DNA of 64,000 nucleotides from Micropterus salmoides (Eukaryota > Chordata > Actinopteri > Centrarchiformes > Centrarchidae). The stretch covers positions 16,353,665 to 16,417,664 of the forward strand of contig NW_024043372.1 in NCBI RefSeq assembly GCF_014851395.1, given 5' to 3'. The translations under genes were made by a program, and so were the position numbers. Shown one piece after another: positions 10,159 through 24,200 of this stretch (within the stretch, counting starts at the first letter, position 1; each line of letters begins with the position of its first letter). The notes under the pieces were generated by a model, which saw nothing but the letters and a program-made list of their open reading frames with translations, did not search any database and had not been told where the DNA came from.

Positions 10159-11999
10159 CTGGACACCAAGAGGAGAAGAGGAAGACACGGATGACGTCAT
10201 GTTTCACACACTGAGTGACTCATTGCTGCTGCTGCTGCTTGTAGCAGGGAGGGGGACAAAGCAGCTCAAAGCTCAGCATACTAGCACAGAGGCTTAAAAA
10301 TGAGCACCACAAATCAGTACTTAAGATACCAAAACTGCTAAAATGTTTATTATTTGACTTAAAATGCAGGTTTCTACAGTGTGGGCACCAATCTTTATGA
10401 ATGGGACATATGTGTAACTGAGAAATGATGATGATCATCTGAACAAACAATATAAACACATACACTTTTAAACCCTGTAGGTAGCTTTCAAATGCATGTA
10501 CTTCCACCAATTACACAATTATAACCAGTCTTTACTTACTTCCCCTAATTTACATCATTAAGCCCATTTTCCCAGCATAGAAAAACATGACAGAACTGAA
10601 AACAGCTTTGAAGCAGTAACTCTGACGTCTTAGGCTTTACACCCATACACAGACCACACAGATAAATCCATCTGTCCTACAAACCTATTTCCTCTGGTAT
10701 CACAGGGTCAACAGCAGCAAGTTCTGTGTGCTTGCTGAAGAAGCAATGCGTGCATTAAGTCCCATGTGCATACAATGGTAAAAAGACGCACAGCGAGAAA
10801 AAAAGTCAGGCATCAGAAGTGTGATTGCCAGATTGTATGCATGAAGCGTGGAATGGTCAATTTCCTGCATGTCCCTGCTTGTACTGCTGCGCTGTGCCGT
10901 CCTGTGCTGCAGGATAGATGAGATGAGTGAACAAACAAGGCAGGGATTCCCAGCGTGGGAAAGACCCAGGCAATGCAACAGCAAAGGCGTCATCAGCAGC
11001 TGCATAAGCATTACACCCCCATCACTGACCAGGACACCCACATGCCCCAAACCCACTCACGTACAGCAGCATGGAATACAGCCACACTACCTACTGGAGG
11101 CAGCCTCTTTGAAATAATCTACTCCTTTTGCTCGCTCACACACACACACACACACAAAATTCTTGCACAAAAAGACTGAATGGTTTTGGATTAGAAAGCA
11201 AAGATAATCATTCATCTCTCTCTCACGGCTGAGCGGACCATCTTAGCTGGGAGGGGCTGCAAATTGTGAATCAAACCTAGAAATGGGGTACTTATGAATA
11301 AACCAGCTTTACCCATTCTCTCCTCCTCCACCCATTTCTCTCTTTTTTCCCCACTCAGCTACTCACCCCCCCTCACCCCACCACACACACACACACACAC
11401 AGGCCCACTGGGTTGCCAAGGAGATGGTAACGTCATTCTCAACTGTTAACATTTGTGTTGAGCACCCAGCAGTGAGAAAGGCAGGGTGAAGAATGATATT
11501 AAAAATAAATACTTGGATTGCAGGGTGTGTGGACCGAGAGGAATGGACAGACAGACGCAGAGAGAACATGGCAGGATGAAGAGAAAAAGTGAGAGACCAG
11601 GATATGCTATTGCTGGTGTTCCAATTTCTTTTAAGTTTTAGGCAATCTTAGACTGTGATACCGACAATGTGGGTGCTCAGTCATCTGGGTCATGGGATAT
11701 CAAGTAGTAGCAGAAAGTCAAATTACTGTTGCTGAACTAAAAAGCCCTCTGAGGTGAGTAGTGAAGCCTTGTCATAAACTAATGGCCACTTAACACACAA
11801 ATACTCATGCCCTTTAGCACATTACATTAAAAATGACAGATTATCTAAACACATAATGGATGATACCCTGAATTCAACACAGTTCATATCACAAAGTGAT
11901 GTAGCTATTAGCTCAATACAGAAGTATGTCCATGTTACTATCGTATTCTGCTAACATTCGTAGCCCTACTACCATTACCTTAACATCCTTATTTACATT

Positions 12000-12170
12000 A
12001 ATTCATTTAGCTAACGCTTTTTTATCCAAAGCGACTTTCAATTGCTAATTATGTCAGAGGTCGCACACCTTTGGAACAACTAGGGGTTAAGTGTCTTGCT
12101 CAGGGACACACTGGTAGATATGTCAGTGGGACACACCAAAGGCTTGTGTCTTACCCACTGCGCCATCACC
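12000..12170 (-). mobile_element. tRNA-derived SINE
   Basis: Read on the minus strand, it starts GGTGATGGCGCAGTGGGTAA, which has an RNA polymerase III A-box. It continues with TGTCCCTGAGCAAGACACTT and ends in GTCGCTTTGGATAAAAAAGC before an AAATGAATTAATG tail. This arrangement is typical of widespread fish SINEs. Confidence 0.72.
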
Positions 12171-13277
12171 AGTGTTATCAGGCATAAGAACTTAAATATA
12201 ATGTGTTATAATACATGCTACATATTGGAGACCCAACAACTACAATACCAGCAGCAGCACAAATGTCTTCCTATTATGTCCCAGTTCAGTCAGTGTGTCG
12301 GTTGGCCTGATGATTGCATCTCTCTGCCAACTGTCTGCATCATCACATGTGTCTGCAGACATGCAGCAGGGCAGCTGATTCACACAGGACTCTGGCCAGT
12401 TATGTCACAGCAAAATTGGTTATCCACATTATGCTGGCCTCATAAAACCACATTTACAGGCTGGTGTAATACAGCAGGATAGCGGCGCTTTGATCAGGCA
12501 TTTTAGAGCAAATATAGATAACCCACTTAATGTCCTAAGAACTAGCTCCACTTGACAGATTTCTACCACTTTTGCAGTATGTGTGCTATTTTTCAAGCCG
12601 ATTTCACTACAGAACATTAATTTAGTCCTTCATACTACTAATGTGCTCATTTCAGATTTTTGTGTGTGTGGAAGCAATGATTAACTGAATTATTCTGCCA
12701 CAAAAAATAAAAATAAAATAAAAAAATCAGCATGCATCGACTTAACACAAATTTTGTATGGGTCCCCCTCTCCTGCATGCCAGCCTGAATAATCATAGAG
12801 CTGGTTGAACAATCAAATGATATTACCAACAACCGCTTTTACATTTCTTCCAGACACTTTCTTTCAGCTATGAAACAACATCACAGTTGCATGTGTCACT
12901 ATCAATTTATCGGTCCTTAAAACAGTAACACAGCCCCCCGTTTTCTGTTATAAACAAAACTGGAAATTGTGTATTTGCTTAGCTTTGGTTAAAAATTTTG
13001 AATCAACTGTTTTCCGAGGACATTCATCAGCGTGAAATGAACCTTTGCTTAACTTGTAAATAACACAATGACAACTTTAAACATTTAAAAAAAAGATGGC
13101 TTATTACAAAATCGGTTTCACAAAACCTCATGACACCCACATAGGTGAGCACATAGATGGAGCACATAGGCAGACACCCATTAACCACAAAAAAATAAAA
13201 AAATAAACAATCATTATCATCTGTCAATGTAGTGGTGGCACATTGACTTTGCCGGGTCCTAACAAACCAGCTGAGAC

Positions 13278-13948
13278 CAGGGATGAAACGGTTACCAGTT
13301 TAATGATAAACCACGGTAAAATTCCTGACTGTTAGTATTACCATTTCAGTGTGGTCGTATTTTGGTGAGGGAAACTTGATCGAAGAAAAATGTTTTATAG
13401 CAGGTGCAGAGTAAGTTAACTTTTTGCTCAATGCATGATGTGGGGACTTCATAATGAGGGAACAAGTCAAGGTTCGTTGGTCTAACTTGATAATAGTTTG
13501 TAAACTGAAGCTCTCGGAGTTACCTACTCTTGTACACATTGTTCTGCTGCTGTATACATCGTTTGCCTGCAGACTCTATTCACCCATTGTACATGATAAC
13601 AGTTACATACTTTAGTCACCCAACCAACATAATTTGTTCATTTAAAATCCAACGATCATCGAAATGGTTTTCGTTTATCAGGTCATTGCAAATAATTTAT
13701 AACATCTTTAATGTTAATGCACATTTGATATGATTTTACCATATCAAATACTTATGTTCACATAAGGTATTGACTGTTATTTTAATGCTTACGCAAACAA
13801 AAAGTGCACAGCGCTGTTTTTATTATTTCTGTATCACTACTTTCAGAACATTTACAGCACATTTTAACAATACCACGATAATACTGATAAACGTGAAAAT
13901 TTTGCTCACTATAATTGTGATATGAAATTTTCATACCGTTCATCTCTA
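13278..13948. mobile_element. hAT-like MITE, 671 bp
   Basis: The left end is CAGGGATGAAACGGTTACC; the right end inverted is TAGAGATGAACGGTATGAAA. Flanks GCTGAGAC (13270-13277) and GCTTAGAC (13949-13956) match at 7 of 8 bases. No transposase is present. Confidence 0.75.
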
Positions 13949-14050
13949 GCTTAGACACACAGGTCATACGCTGCCCTGCCCACAGTGTCAAGTTACCACA
14001 CCACAGACTACCAAAGGAAGGGAGTGTGTGTGTGAGTATGCGTGCATGCA

Positions 14051-14096
14051 TGTGAGTGAGTGAGTGAGTGAGTGAGTGAATGAGTGAGTGAGTGAA
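14051..14096. repeat. (GTGA)n microsatellite
   Basis: About eleven GTGA units with one GAAT interruption. Confidence 0.95.
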
Positions 14097-14375
14097 AGAG
14101 ACAGAAAGCTATTTGCCTGGTTAACACTGTGTGTATGCGTTTAGGCACACAGAATGTATATCACCACTTCAGACAGTAGGCTGGCCGGACAAAATATTTC
14201 AGGCAGGTATGAGCTCACTGTCAAATTTAGCTGCTCCAGGTCAAACTGGGTCAGGGTCTCAGCAACAGATAGCATCGGGAGAAGCCAAAGAATTGAGAAG
14301 GATTCTACTGCATGGCGACTGGTATGAGTGAAGAGCTCATCGGTCTTTAAACTGATTAACTAAATGGATTACCAG

Positions 14376-14470
14376 GGTCTGAAATTATGTTTTTTACTCA
14401 CCTGCTACTGTGGCAGGGTCACTGAACATTTCTACTGGCCACTCAATGTTTTGTAAGCCACTTCTGAAAA
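14376..14470. mobile_element. Fragment of a CAGGGTCTGAAATTA-ended repeat
   Basis: It begins CAGGGTCTGAAATTATG and carries ACTCACC and ACTGGCC motifs resembling hAT-type termini, but no matching right end was found. Confidence 0.3.
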
Positions 14471-15814
14471 CTACATATGATTTGTAAACACCGAGTTAGT
14501 GGTACCAGACAGCAGAAATATGGAATATAGGTGACCTGAAATGTTTGCCTAGCTAACATTTGCCCTGTACTTGGCAGGTGGCAGGTGCTAATTTCATTCC
14601 CTGCTGATAATTAATGCCTGGTTACCTGACAGACATCAGGCAAATGGAGACAAAAGCCACAGTTTGATACCAGCTGTTGACAAAGAGCATCAACGTATGA
14701 AATTGTCAAGATGTGATTTTAAAAACATTACATTTGGCTACAAGTTAACCTATGCTCTTTAGCTGAAACAAAGTTAATCAATTTCTCAAATTAAAATGCC
14801 AAATACATGAAAGATATGTAGGTTCCAGATAGTCCAGGGCAAGGATTTGTACTTGGGACACAGCATTTTATTATTTTGTAGCACATGCATGCAGCAGATA
14901 CATAAAAAAAAAAAAAAGTACACTTCAGATGAACAGATAAATCTACAGTCTACTCTGTTTATTTCTCATTAATGACAAGAGTGCAAGTGAGCAGAGAATG
15001 AGCACTGTGCATTCATACAATTTTGTGTGGGTAATGATTGAGAGCTGTGGCTATTAGTTATTTATTTAATTCATTGCATTATTTCAAATTTCATAATGGA
15101 GAAGCATGCGTAGCAGACATGCCTCTCCATTTTCTCTGCAGAGGCTGAATGAAAGGTGTATGTGAATGGAAGCGCAGAATGCTGCAAACAGGAGTGAGCA
15201 AGCGCGTACAAACCCACAGACAGCAGTGGGAGGGACACACACAGGCAATTCGACCCAATTCAGCTCCTCTGTATTCAGCTGCGCACCTCTCCCATTTGAC
15301 GTCAGAGAGAACCCATTTCACAAAAGGCAGCAAGGTTATGTCTTCACAGAGCGGAGACTGATGTGTGTAGTAATGGCAGAGTTTGTGCAAGCTCAGTGCC
15401 TGCACATATCAGCAGCGCTCATGGTGTGTGTGCATGCCAGTGCTTGTCTGTGGCAGAGAGGATTCCCCTTTGCGTCAGTTGCACAATCTCACACAGGGAG
15501 GGGGACAAGGGGGGCTGTCAGAGCACTAGGGACTGTAGAGGAACGGCCCAGGCACATCCGTACTAAAAGTCTGTACAGTAAAAATATAGATACATGCATC
15601 ACCGGCCAACACAAACACAGACACCAGAATGTGGTACATATTGCCTGCCATGAGCTATATAAAAACAAAATAAAGTGCCTGTATGGCTTAGAAAAACTAA
15701 GCCGGGAAACTTGGATGACCATAGCATCAAAGATTTGGAGAGAAAACCATCGTAACCAACAAGACATAAAACACTGATGAGGGGATGATCAAATGCTGTG
15801 GAAGACAGGGTTTC

Positions 15815-16165
15815 CATCTACATCTCTCTCTGTCGTTCTCCCTGCCACCCCCTCTCTCATTTCTCTCAGTGCTGAGGATACCCCTTCCTGCTTTCCGCCC
15901 CCTCCACATCAACCCCTCCCATCAATCTCTCTCTCTCTCTCCATCCACCCACTACTAAGTGTTAGCTCTCTGTCTCTTTCTTTTTCTTCCTCTTTTAGTG
16001 TGTCTTCTTAAATTGTCAGGCCTGCTGCTGACGCCATCCTCCTCCACTCAGCCAGCCCACTCACTCCTGTGGGACGAGCTATGACTCATTCTCTCCCTCC
16101 TTCCCTAGTTACCTATCTACCTACCTTTCTGCAGCTCTCTCCAAGTCTCCCTCTCTCTGCTGCTC
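15815..16165. repeat. Pyrimidine-rich low-complexity tract
   Basis: A long stretch dominated by CT and CCT runs on the plus strand, including a (CT)n run near 15929-15945. The bias breaks in places, for example at 16015-16090. No gene was recognised. Confidence 0.7.
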
Positions 16166-18489
16166 TCACTAGTTATAACCTATGTATAGTTCTCTGCTAT
16201 GTGTGGGGGAACATACAGAAAGTGTATTGAGACGGGGAAAAAAACTAGACTGAAGGATAAAAACACAAGGATTAAGTGGGTGATAAAGTGGGTGAATGAG
16301 ATGTTGGCTAAGAGAACAACAGTCTCCCATCTGCATAAAGAATGAATGCCAGTGGATAGAGATCACAGCAAGATCACTGTAATAAATGTATTATTTCAAT
16401 AATTTCTTATGCACAAAATCAGAAAAACTAGGAAACACTGTAAAACACCCAGTTTTAAGGTATAAGTATTTTATCAGATCATATCAGTTTGTAAATAAAT
16501 TGTTTTCCTCTTGCGGTGCAACCGGAGCAGAGGTTAAAAAACCCTCTCACAATAATAATCTGACAAACAGTCGCTTCATGTTCTTTCACGCCAACTGCAA
16601 AGATAAATACATTAATATCCAGCAAAACATTTAACATACAGCATGTGAGCTAATAGGAATTAAATAGTTCATGTTGGAAAAGGGTTTAAGTTGCATCAAC
16701 AAATGACACGACTGCATTACTCCATGTGAGAAACTACAACTACAACTGAAGAGGAAAAATGAGTCACAATCAAGAAAACCCTGTCGGTGATGTTGAAGAC
16801 AAAGACATACATTTACGTGATACCAGAGCTGAAATAAACACTGGGTTTCGATAAATATTTATGAATATTTAGCTGTGGCTGAAGCACTGTACTACACAGT
16901 GAAATTCAAACAACCACTTGAAACGTCCCCAATAAAATACATAACATGAGGTTATCAAGGCCACAAAAAAAATCAACACCTCTGGCAAAACTTAATCTAA
17001 GAATCTAAATAACCAGGACATTCCTGTTCCTTAATGCAGTTCTATTTTGGTCCCATCAATAGCCAATGTTATGTCCAATGCTAGGATCATGCTGGCCTTG
17101 GAAGGCATCTTCTCATCAGTGTGTCTATTAAGAGAGAGCCCTTAGGGAGCGTGTTAATAACACCACCAGAGCACATTCTCCAGTTTCACCTTGAGTACAA
17201 CAATATTTTAGTGTGTCAATCAAATGTCAATCTACCATACTAAGGTGTTGGACAGACACTGGCATTTTAACTTAAAACATGGCTGATATTGAACCATCAG
17301 CTACTAATACAAAAAGTCTGTCTGTCCAAAACGGTGGGCATCGCCTAGCCTTTAAAACGTCTGGACAGAAACATGATACAAAATAATAACACTTTTTAGC
17401 TGTCCAATAAATATAACCACGGCTGAATGTGGGATTGTGGAGGTATCTTGGCTTCAAGTACAGTGAAGAGATTTGTGAATTGTGAGTTGTGAATAACTGT
17501 CAAAATGAAAGTGGATGGCAGCTTGTGCAATCATTATAAACGTTATGCAATTTAGCAGCTTCTCCTATTTGTGTGTGTCGAGGAGGGGGGGGGGTGAAGG
17601 AGAGTGCAAGAGGAGAACAAGGGAAAAAAAAAAAAAAAGATGGAGGAGCAGGGGTGGCTAGTGAGACAGGAAGAGAGGAAAAACTTCTCAATGATGAAAC
17701 AATCTATGCTGTTAAGCGATTGGACGAGATCTCCACCAATGGGAGGACCAGCTCCATGGCAACAGGCTCTGTCACCAAGAGAAAATCAGCCATATCCCTC
17801 AACACCCCCATATTTTTCTCTCCCTTTCTCTCTCACGACCCCCTCCTTTCCTCAATTACAAGGCCTAGTGTATTTATCACTGGGTAAGCAAAAATAAAAC
17901 ATTGCACAGACACACACATAAAAACACAGCAGCCTGAACAACACGGCTCAATCGCACACACGCAACCAAACAAGGCATGCAGATGTACACACAGGCAACA
18001 CAGACTTAATGGGGCTTACACAGTGATCAGAATGTGAGTCATTCTCACACAGTTATTTAAATGTGCATATTGGCGATGACTCCCCTCACACATGGTCTGA
18101 CCGCAGACAGTTCTGTTCCACTTGGTCCCGATGAGATCTGTGACTAAGTAATCAGGTCTGGTGGATCTGAACCTTGAACTTAACAGATTGAGCTCACAGA
18201 AATAAGAACAGACCTCCAGAATATGGAAGTAGGCCTCAGCTGAAAGAAAGAAACTACCCATCCCCTTACAGACACACAAGGTGAAGTCAGCATGCATCAA
18301 AGGGTATCGACCCAACTAGCTTTACAGACTAATGCTAGCTAATATGGGCCGGCATGCATAATACACAATATATAATAATAAGATGCTTCTCCTGCAGTGC
18401 ATGCCAGAGGTTAAATCTCTCAGAAACAGCGACACACGCTCAACTACGCTCCAACCTTATTTTTTTTGGCCGCAGCCTGAAAGAAATAC

Positions 18490-20235
18490 TTAGGGATGGG
18501 CAATTAACAATTAACTAATTCAAAATAATCAAAACTGAAATTCGGAGCCTGTAACCTATAAGACAAATTTTCAACGGCAGCTAAAATGTCAGGTCTGAGT
18601 GGTTTTAAAAGCTAGGTAGCACCAAAATCCTTTTCAGACAGGAAGGGATTGATGCGAGTTAATCATTTACAATGAGAGTTGAGCAGCAATCAGACAAGCA
18701 GAGCAACAAGCAGGAGCGATCATGTGAAACTGTTGCGGCTGTGCTCATCTTACACACACGCTGCCTGCAACCGGAGTTTAGTTTAATTGTCTTGATACTC
18801 ATGGTGTCAGGCAGAGAGAGATCCTTCAGTGTGAGTTTCCTGATGCAAAGAGAGGCGCCACTCAATCAGCTGACTGCTCCTCTCTTTCTGTTTTCATTAC
18901 AAAACAGAGACCTTTTGCTATGTTCTGCCTCCAGTCCAGGTTAAAACGGTGAATCAGATGATGTTTGTTTGAAAACGCTGCTGACCCAGTGGGCAAAACA
19001 GAGAACTTTATAAAACTTTGACACACACTCTTTGTGAGGCTTTGTGAGTCGGTCTTCTCATGCAAAAGCAAAAACACGATGCTACTGACAGAGTTTTAGT
19101 TTCGGTCTTTTTATTAAAATATATGTACTGTGTAAATAACACTAAAAACAGTTAGCCTACTGTGCATGTTGCCGTATTTACTTTGCGACAACTCCCAGTC
19201 TGTTTTACGCCACCACCGTCTCTCTGTACTCCCATGTTACTTTCAGTAGCAATTCCACTTCGTTGTCGGTCATTCCAAAAAAAAAATGCCCGGTGTAGTT
19301 CTTTGTCTGTATTACTTTCTTATTTCTCTAAATCGTCTGCAACTGCGGAGTAGACCATCTGCTTCATGTTTACACTGGCACGTGCATGCCCAGTGTAGGC
19401 TACCTGAACAGCCACTACATGCGTTTTCAGTTTAATATAAACGGAGATCAGCTCTGATACGCAGCTAAAACACTTCTGTGGAAGGAGAAGATCACATTGA
19501 AAACTATTTTTTAAAACGTAGTAGTGTGGCTCACATTACCCTACTCCTCTCATGTCAACCCTCCTGTTTTCACCGGGATTCTACCGCATTTTTCCGTTCT
19601 CACCCAGTATCCTCCCGTTTAAATGTTTCCCCATAAATCTCCCATATTTTTAACCTTTATAAAATCAAATAAAAACCTGCTGGTCGTATTTAGAGTGTTT
19701 GCTACTTTCTCCTCTGATGAAGTCGGTGGCAGTGTGTGAGATGTAGACAATGCTTCTTACACAAGGATAAAAAATGAAAACAGTCCACTGAAATGATATA
19801 AGGCCTATAGCCTACTAGTGGTAAACCATATGAAATTATAATGAATACAGTAGCTTAACTATAAGCAATATTAACAATATATAAATTGGAATTTATGTAC
19901 TTTAATTTAGATTTTCCTTATTTTCAAATCTCATTGAAGGCAGTTTTGACTCCTCTCTGTAGCCTCCTCTCCCTCTCTCCACTCCTCTCTCTCCCCCTAA
20001 AGCCCACAGAACCTGCCTGAGCTTTCCAGAACAAAAAGCGGCTACTTCAGAGTTTATCATTGACTCAGGATACTTGTGCTTCTTTATCTCCTAATTATTT
20101 TGGCTACAGCCTTTTTTGTTGCAGTTTTTATGGTTGTAGTAAATTTATAAAGATGCTGTTTGATCTGTTTTTGTAGTTGATGCCACAGTAAAGCTATATT
20201 TGTTAAGCTATAAGATTGCTATGATTTCGGTCTAA
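18490..20235. repeat. Composite of repeat fragments, not resolved
   Basis: TAGGGATGGGCAATTAAC at 18490 looks like a hAT terminus. The following DNA contains further repeat-like pieces, including AACCCTCCTGTTTTCACCGG near 19557. I could not pair ends or find target duplications. Confidence 0.35.
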
Positions 20236-21001
20236 GCCCCTTTTCCATGGCACAGTACCAGCTCGCCTCGACTCGCCTTATTTGGTTTTCCAATGTACAA
20301 AAGTTGTTCCTGTACTTGCTGTACTTTTTTTCGTATCACCTCCGTCGAGGTTCCAAGCGAGCTGAGGTGATACTAAAACGTGACGTGAAAACACAGCATT
20401 GGTCAGAGAGAATCGTTACTACTCACTGCATCATCATTGCGCATGCCTGACAGAGGCCAGCAACAGAAAGTTTGATATTTTACAAATTTTCATACATTAT
20501 TTCATCACAAAATCCACTTCTGAGAAGTTTTGAGGTGAGAAATCGACTGTGTCGATTTCGAATATTGACAGTTTTATGAAAAGTGATGGTGGAACAAAAA
20601 TGTGCTTGAAAGTTTTTGGAGATGAGGAGCTCCGCAAGTGGCGGCGGGAGGGGCTCGCGAGGCCGGCCAGCCACCTGCTCACAGAGCCCTCTGCTCCCAC
20701 TGTCACACAGACCGCTGCATCAACAACGGCAGATGAAAACACAGCTGTAAGGTTTTCATACCGCTCATCTGTCTTTGCATTCTGAGTAATGTTGAAACTT
20801 TTTTAACTATGAAGAGATGTTTGTGAGTCGTCGGTGTGTGTGTCGCATTGAAAATTACGTTGCCGCAGTTGTGTGTGGCGTCGCTATGATGACCAGCAAC
20901 ATTGAGGGGTGCCATCTCAGGGTACTATCTGCAATGGAAAAGGAGCACGGCCAAACCAAGTCACGGCGAGTTCAGCTGGTACTGGTAATGGAAAGACGGC
21001 A
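20236..21001. mobile_element. PIF/Harbinger-like MITE, 766 bp
   Basis: The left end reads GCCCCTTTTCCATGGCACAG then TACCAGCTCG. The inverted right end reads TGCCGTCTTTCCATTACCAG then TACCAGCTGAACTCG. Both sides are flanked by TAA (20233-20235 and 21002-21004), the 3-bp duplication typical of PIF/Harbinger. No transposase is present. Its middle resembles the interior of the hAT-type element at 26125. Confidence 0.6.
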
Positions 21002-21159
21002 TAAGACAGACTGAGCGGAGTCTGTTGCCCATGTTTCCTGGCAATAAAATAAACAGTTGTCATTTCATGATACTTAATCATCTGTTAATTTTAACACTTA
21101 ATACATTGTTTTTTGGACTAATTAAATAAATATACAGTATACTGTATAATGCTACATGA

Positions 21160-21270
21160 TAAATAAAAGGCTCCAAATATCCCCAGCGATCGGTGTCAGC
21201 CAATACTGCTTTCAGCAATCAGTGATCGGCCCAGAAAATCCTGATTGGAGCACCTGTACACTGAAGTTAA
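21160..21270. mobile_element. Fragment of a hAT-type repeat
   Basis: On the minus strand it contains GGGCCGATCACTGATTGC and TGACACCGATCGCTGGGG, the CCGATC-rich sequence typical of fish elements ending in TAGGGATGCACCGAT. Both ends are missing. Confidence 0.35.
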
Positions 21271-24200
21271 AAGACATAAAACCCAGCTTTAATAGTTGGG
21301 CATATTTACAATACAAAATACTGTCAGTGAAATATGAGGGCAAAAAAAAAACGTTCAAACACAAAATAATCGTTCAAAAATCATAATCGAGGTCAAATAC
21401 TGTTGGGCAGACAGCCTGCGCAGGCAAGTCTATGAATACTTTTGTAAAAAAAATGTTTACATAAAAACAAGAGATAATGATTTATTAATTTTATCCATGT
21501 TGCCTACTAGTTTACACTTTTGGTATTTCATTTAAGTGTTGTTGTTTGCCATGATGAAAAAACCTAAACAACAAAAAATTACATCAGTTGATTAAAACAA
21601 TGTAATTTAGTTTTAGCAATAGTAAATCTGTTATGCGTAATGTGTATTTTCAAGTGTTTGCACTTGTGCATGCTACGTGCAGGTGCCCTCCAAAACTTGA
21701 AAGCACCAATTAGTTGTAGTTGGAAGACATGAATCAAAGGCATGTAAAATACCACATGTATGAACAGCATCTTAAGCTGTTTGTTCTGTACCATCTCAGC
21801 CAAACAAGTCTACCACAGCATCGCACTACCTGCTGTAGAACTCTAACATACTTTTCAATGTAAACAGTCGTCATGGTTGATATGTTAATAAGTAAAGCCC
21901 TGCCCTGACAGAGCAGAGCATGACATAAGTAGCCAGCTCAGTCAGTGGGCTTTCCTGGAATGCCTCACCCAGTCAGGTAGGCAGGGACTCCAGCCCTGAG
22001 GGAGGGACCAACAAGGACTACAGGAGCATAAACCAAGCTTGAGCTACCACACAACTTCATTGGCTCCATCTCTCCTCTGCACTCTGAATGTCTCAAGCTG
22101 TCTCTCTCCCTCTCTTGGGTTCCAACCTGACTGTTTAGCTAGTTGTCTTTAGCGGACTGGCTCTGCCTCTATCTTAAAAAGCCTATTAAATCACCCCTTT
22201 GGGTAGCTTCGTCCAAGTTGAACATTTGTAAAGTCAGTGACATGACCCCAGGTATGGAACAGACAATGCAACTCTGTTTGCCACCAACTGTTACTGTCTC
22301 TTTCTGGCTGTGTCTCTCACCCAATTTCTATCATTTTCTGTCCTATCCAGTTTGAGAGCGGAGCAGCATTTTCCGCTCCCCCCAAGCATTTCATAATCCC
22401 AACACTCTCCGTCTCCTGTTATCTTTCTGCTTACACCAAGAGAAATCCTGCTCCTTTGCACTCCATTGCAAATATGTTGAGTCTCGTCTTTCTGCTGTGC
22501 AATACAACACATTTTAAGGCATCACAAATTATTATAAAGTCAGTTTGTTTCAACCTGAACAAAGCTGCCATTATCTTAAGCTTTATGATGTCATGTATAA
22601 ACAGTGAAAGGAGCAAAAAGAGTCTGGAGGAAGATATGAGAGGCAACTAGAGTTCCTGGCAAGCCTGAAAACAGTACGTCTGATCTGTTACACACTGCAC
22701 GCACGTTGTGACCTACAGTGAAGGAGCACATCATTGTGAACATCACTGTGAATGCAGTGGTCAGTTTCCCCACAAATAAAGCAAAACAAAGTTTCACTTT
22801 GCCACCTATCTGAATGCAGATTCTTGTGGGACGGATCAGTTACTTGGAGAGAGATAGAAATCCGATGTTTCAAGTCACTTCACATTAAGTTCCAGGGCTG
22901 AGTGTGAGTGTTGTTAACACTTTGCTACATTACAGAGAAAAACAAAAGCATAAAAATGAGCTTTTAAAATATAAAATTTTACAAGGGCCACAAAGCAAGC
23001 TTCCTGTTAAATGCCAACAGCAAAGAAAATGCTTTCTTGAATATTTTTGGAAGCATCCAAATAATTAGTCTTGTTTAGTTTTTGGTATGTTTACTTTGAG
23101 GCTACGTTAAATAGTAGTGGATCTGCTATTTTCAAATCGCAGGAGGTGCAACATTTGTTAACGTCTAACACCATTTAAAATTAAATATTGTTGTGCTGCA
23201 GAAGTGTCCTGGCATACACGTCATATTCTACAGACTTAAGAAAACATTTTTGTTTGGTACAGATCCCTTCAAAAATCATACCATAAGCAATTACATATGT
23301 TTTTCAATGAAAATGAGATAATGTAAAAATAATAATTCCCTCCAATATCACAAATCATATTGCAATATCAGTCAAATTCAGCCCCATTATTATAAAACCA
23401 GGGATTTACTTGAACAATGGAACAGTTAGATCTTCTCCTCTACAGGAACTTACTAACCGGTCACCTGGAGCTTCTAATAACCTGAACTGTAAAAAATTTG
23501 GAAGGCTTTATCAAAGTAGATTAATTCACCAAAAAAACAACAACACACAACTCAAAAGAATGCTGTTGTAGCAAAAATTTTAATTTCAAAGCTCTGTTAA
23601 CAAAATGATTAGCCACACTAGTACACTGTTCTGAACTGCCCACTCTTCAATAATGTAGACAGTAGATCAATACAGGCTCAATCAATTCCATTGATTGACG
23701 CACATGCTGTGATATAGTCAAGTGTGATGGATGACCTACTGTCGGCAACTAAGAGATAAGGATAAAGAAATTACATCTCGACAGCACTTAAGGAACAAAC
23801 TGATGGTACCATCTAGATCAGTACAATGAAAATTTAAACCACCAAAACTCTTAAAATTCATGGAGCATAACTTTGCCTTCCCTCGCAGACATGATCCAAA
23901 TTTTGTAAAGTACACTTTCTCTGTTGTTGATGTTGAAGTAAGTGCCATCAAAACTAGCAATCACTCTTTTCACTTTACGTTTCACAAGTTGACTGATTAG
24001 CCAGTTTCCACGGTGTTGGACAATGAAATATATTCCAGATAGATCGTAGTATTATAAACAGTGTAGTATTTTGGCATCCAGTTAGGCCTCAAACTGGACC
24101 TCCTGGGTCGTATGTCGTCTTTTCACTGGTGCCTTATTTCTTAACTCTGTGCTATTTTCGAACACCTGAACACCTTCTAAAATACTGAGTGGAACTTCTA

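Noticed and set aside
10700..11117. Overlapping 118- and 89-codon frames on opposite strands
   Set aside because: Mutual shadows in intronic DNA, with no motif or splice support.
12096..12482. 128-codon frame
   Set aside because: Starts inside the SINE at 12000-12170 and has no protein-like features.
14051..14096. Regular short repeats considered as a CRISPR array
   Set aside because: A simple GTGA microsatellite without spacers, in a eukaryotic genome.
15166..15777. 203-codon open frame on the plus strand
   Set aside because: Longest anonymous frame in the intron, but it has no recognisable motif, a patchwork composition and overlapping frames on both strands. It looks like a chance frame.
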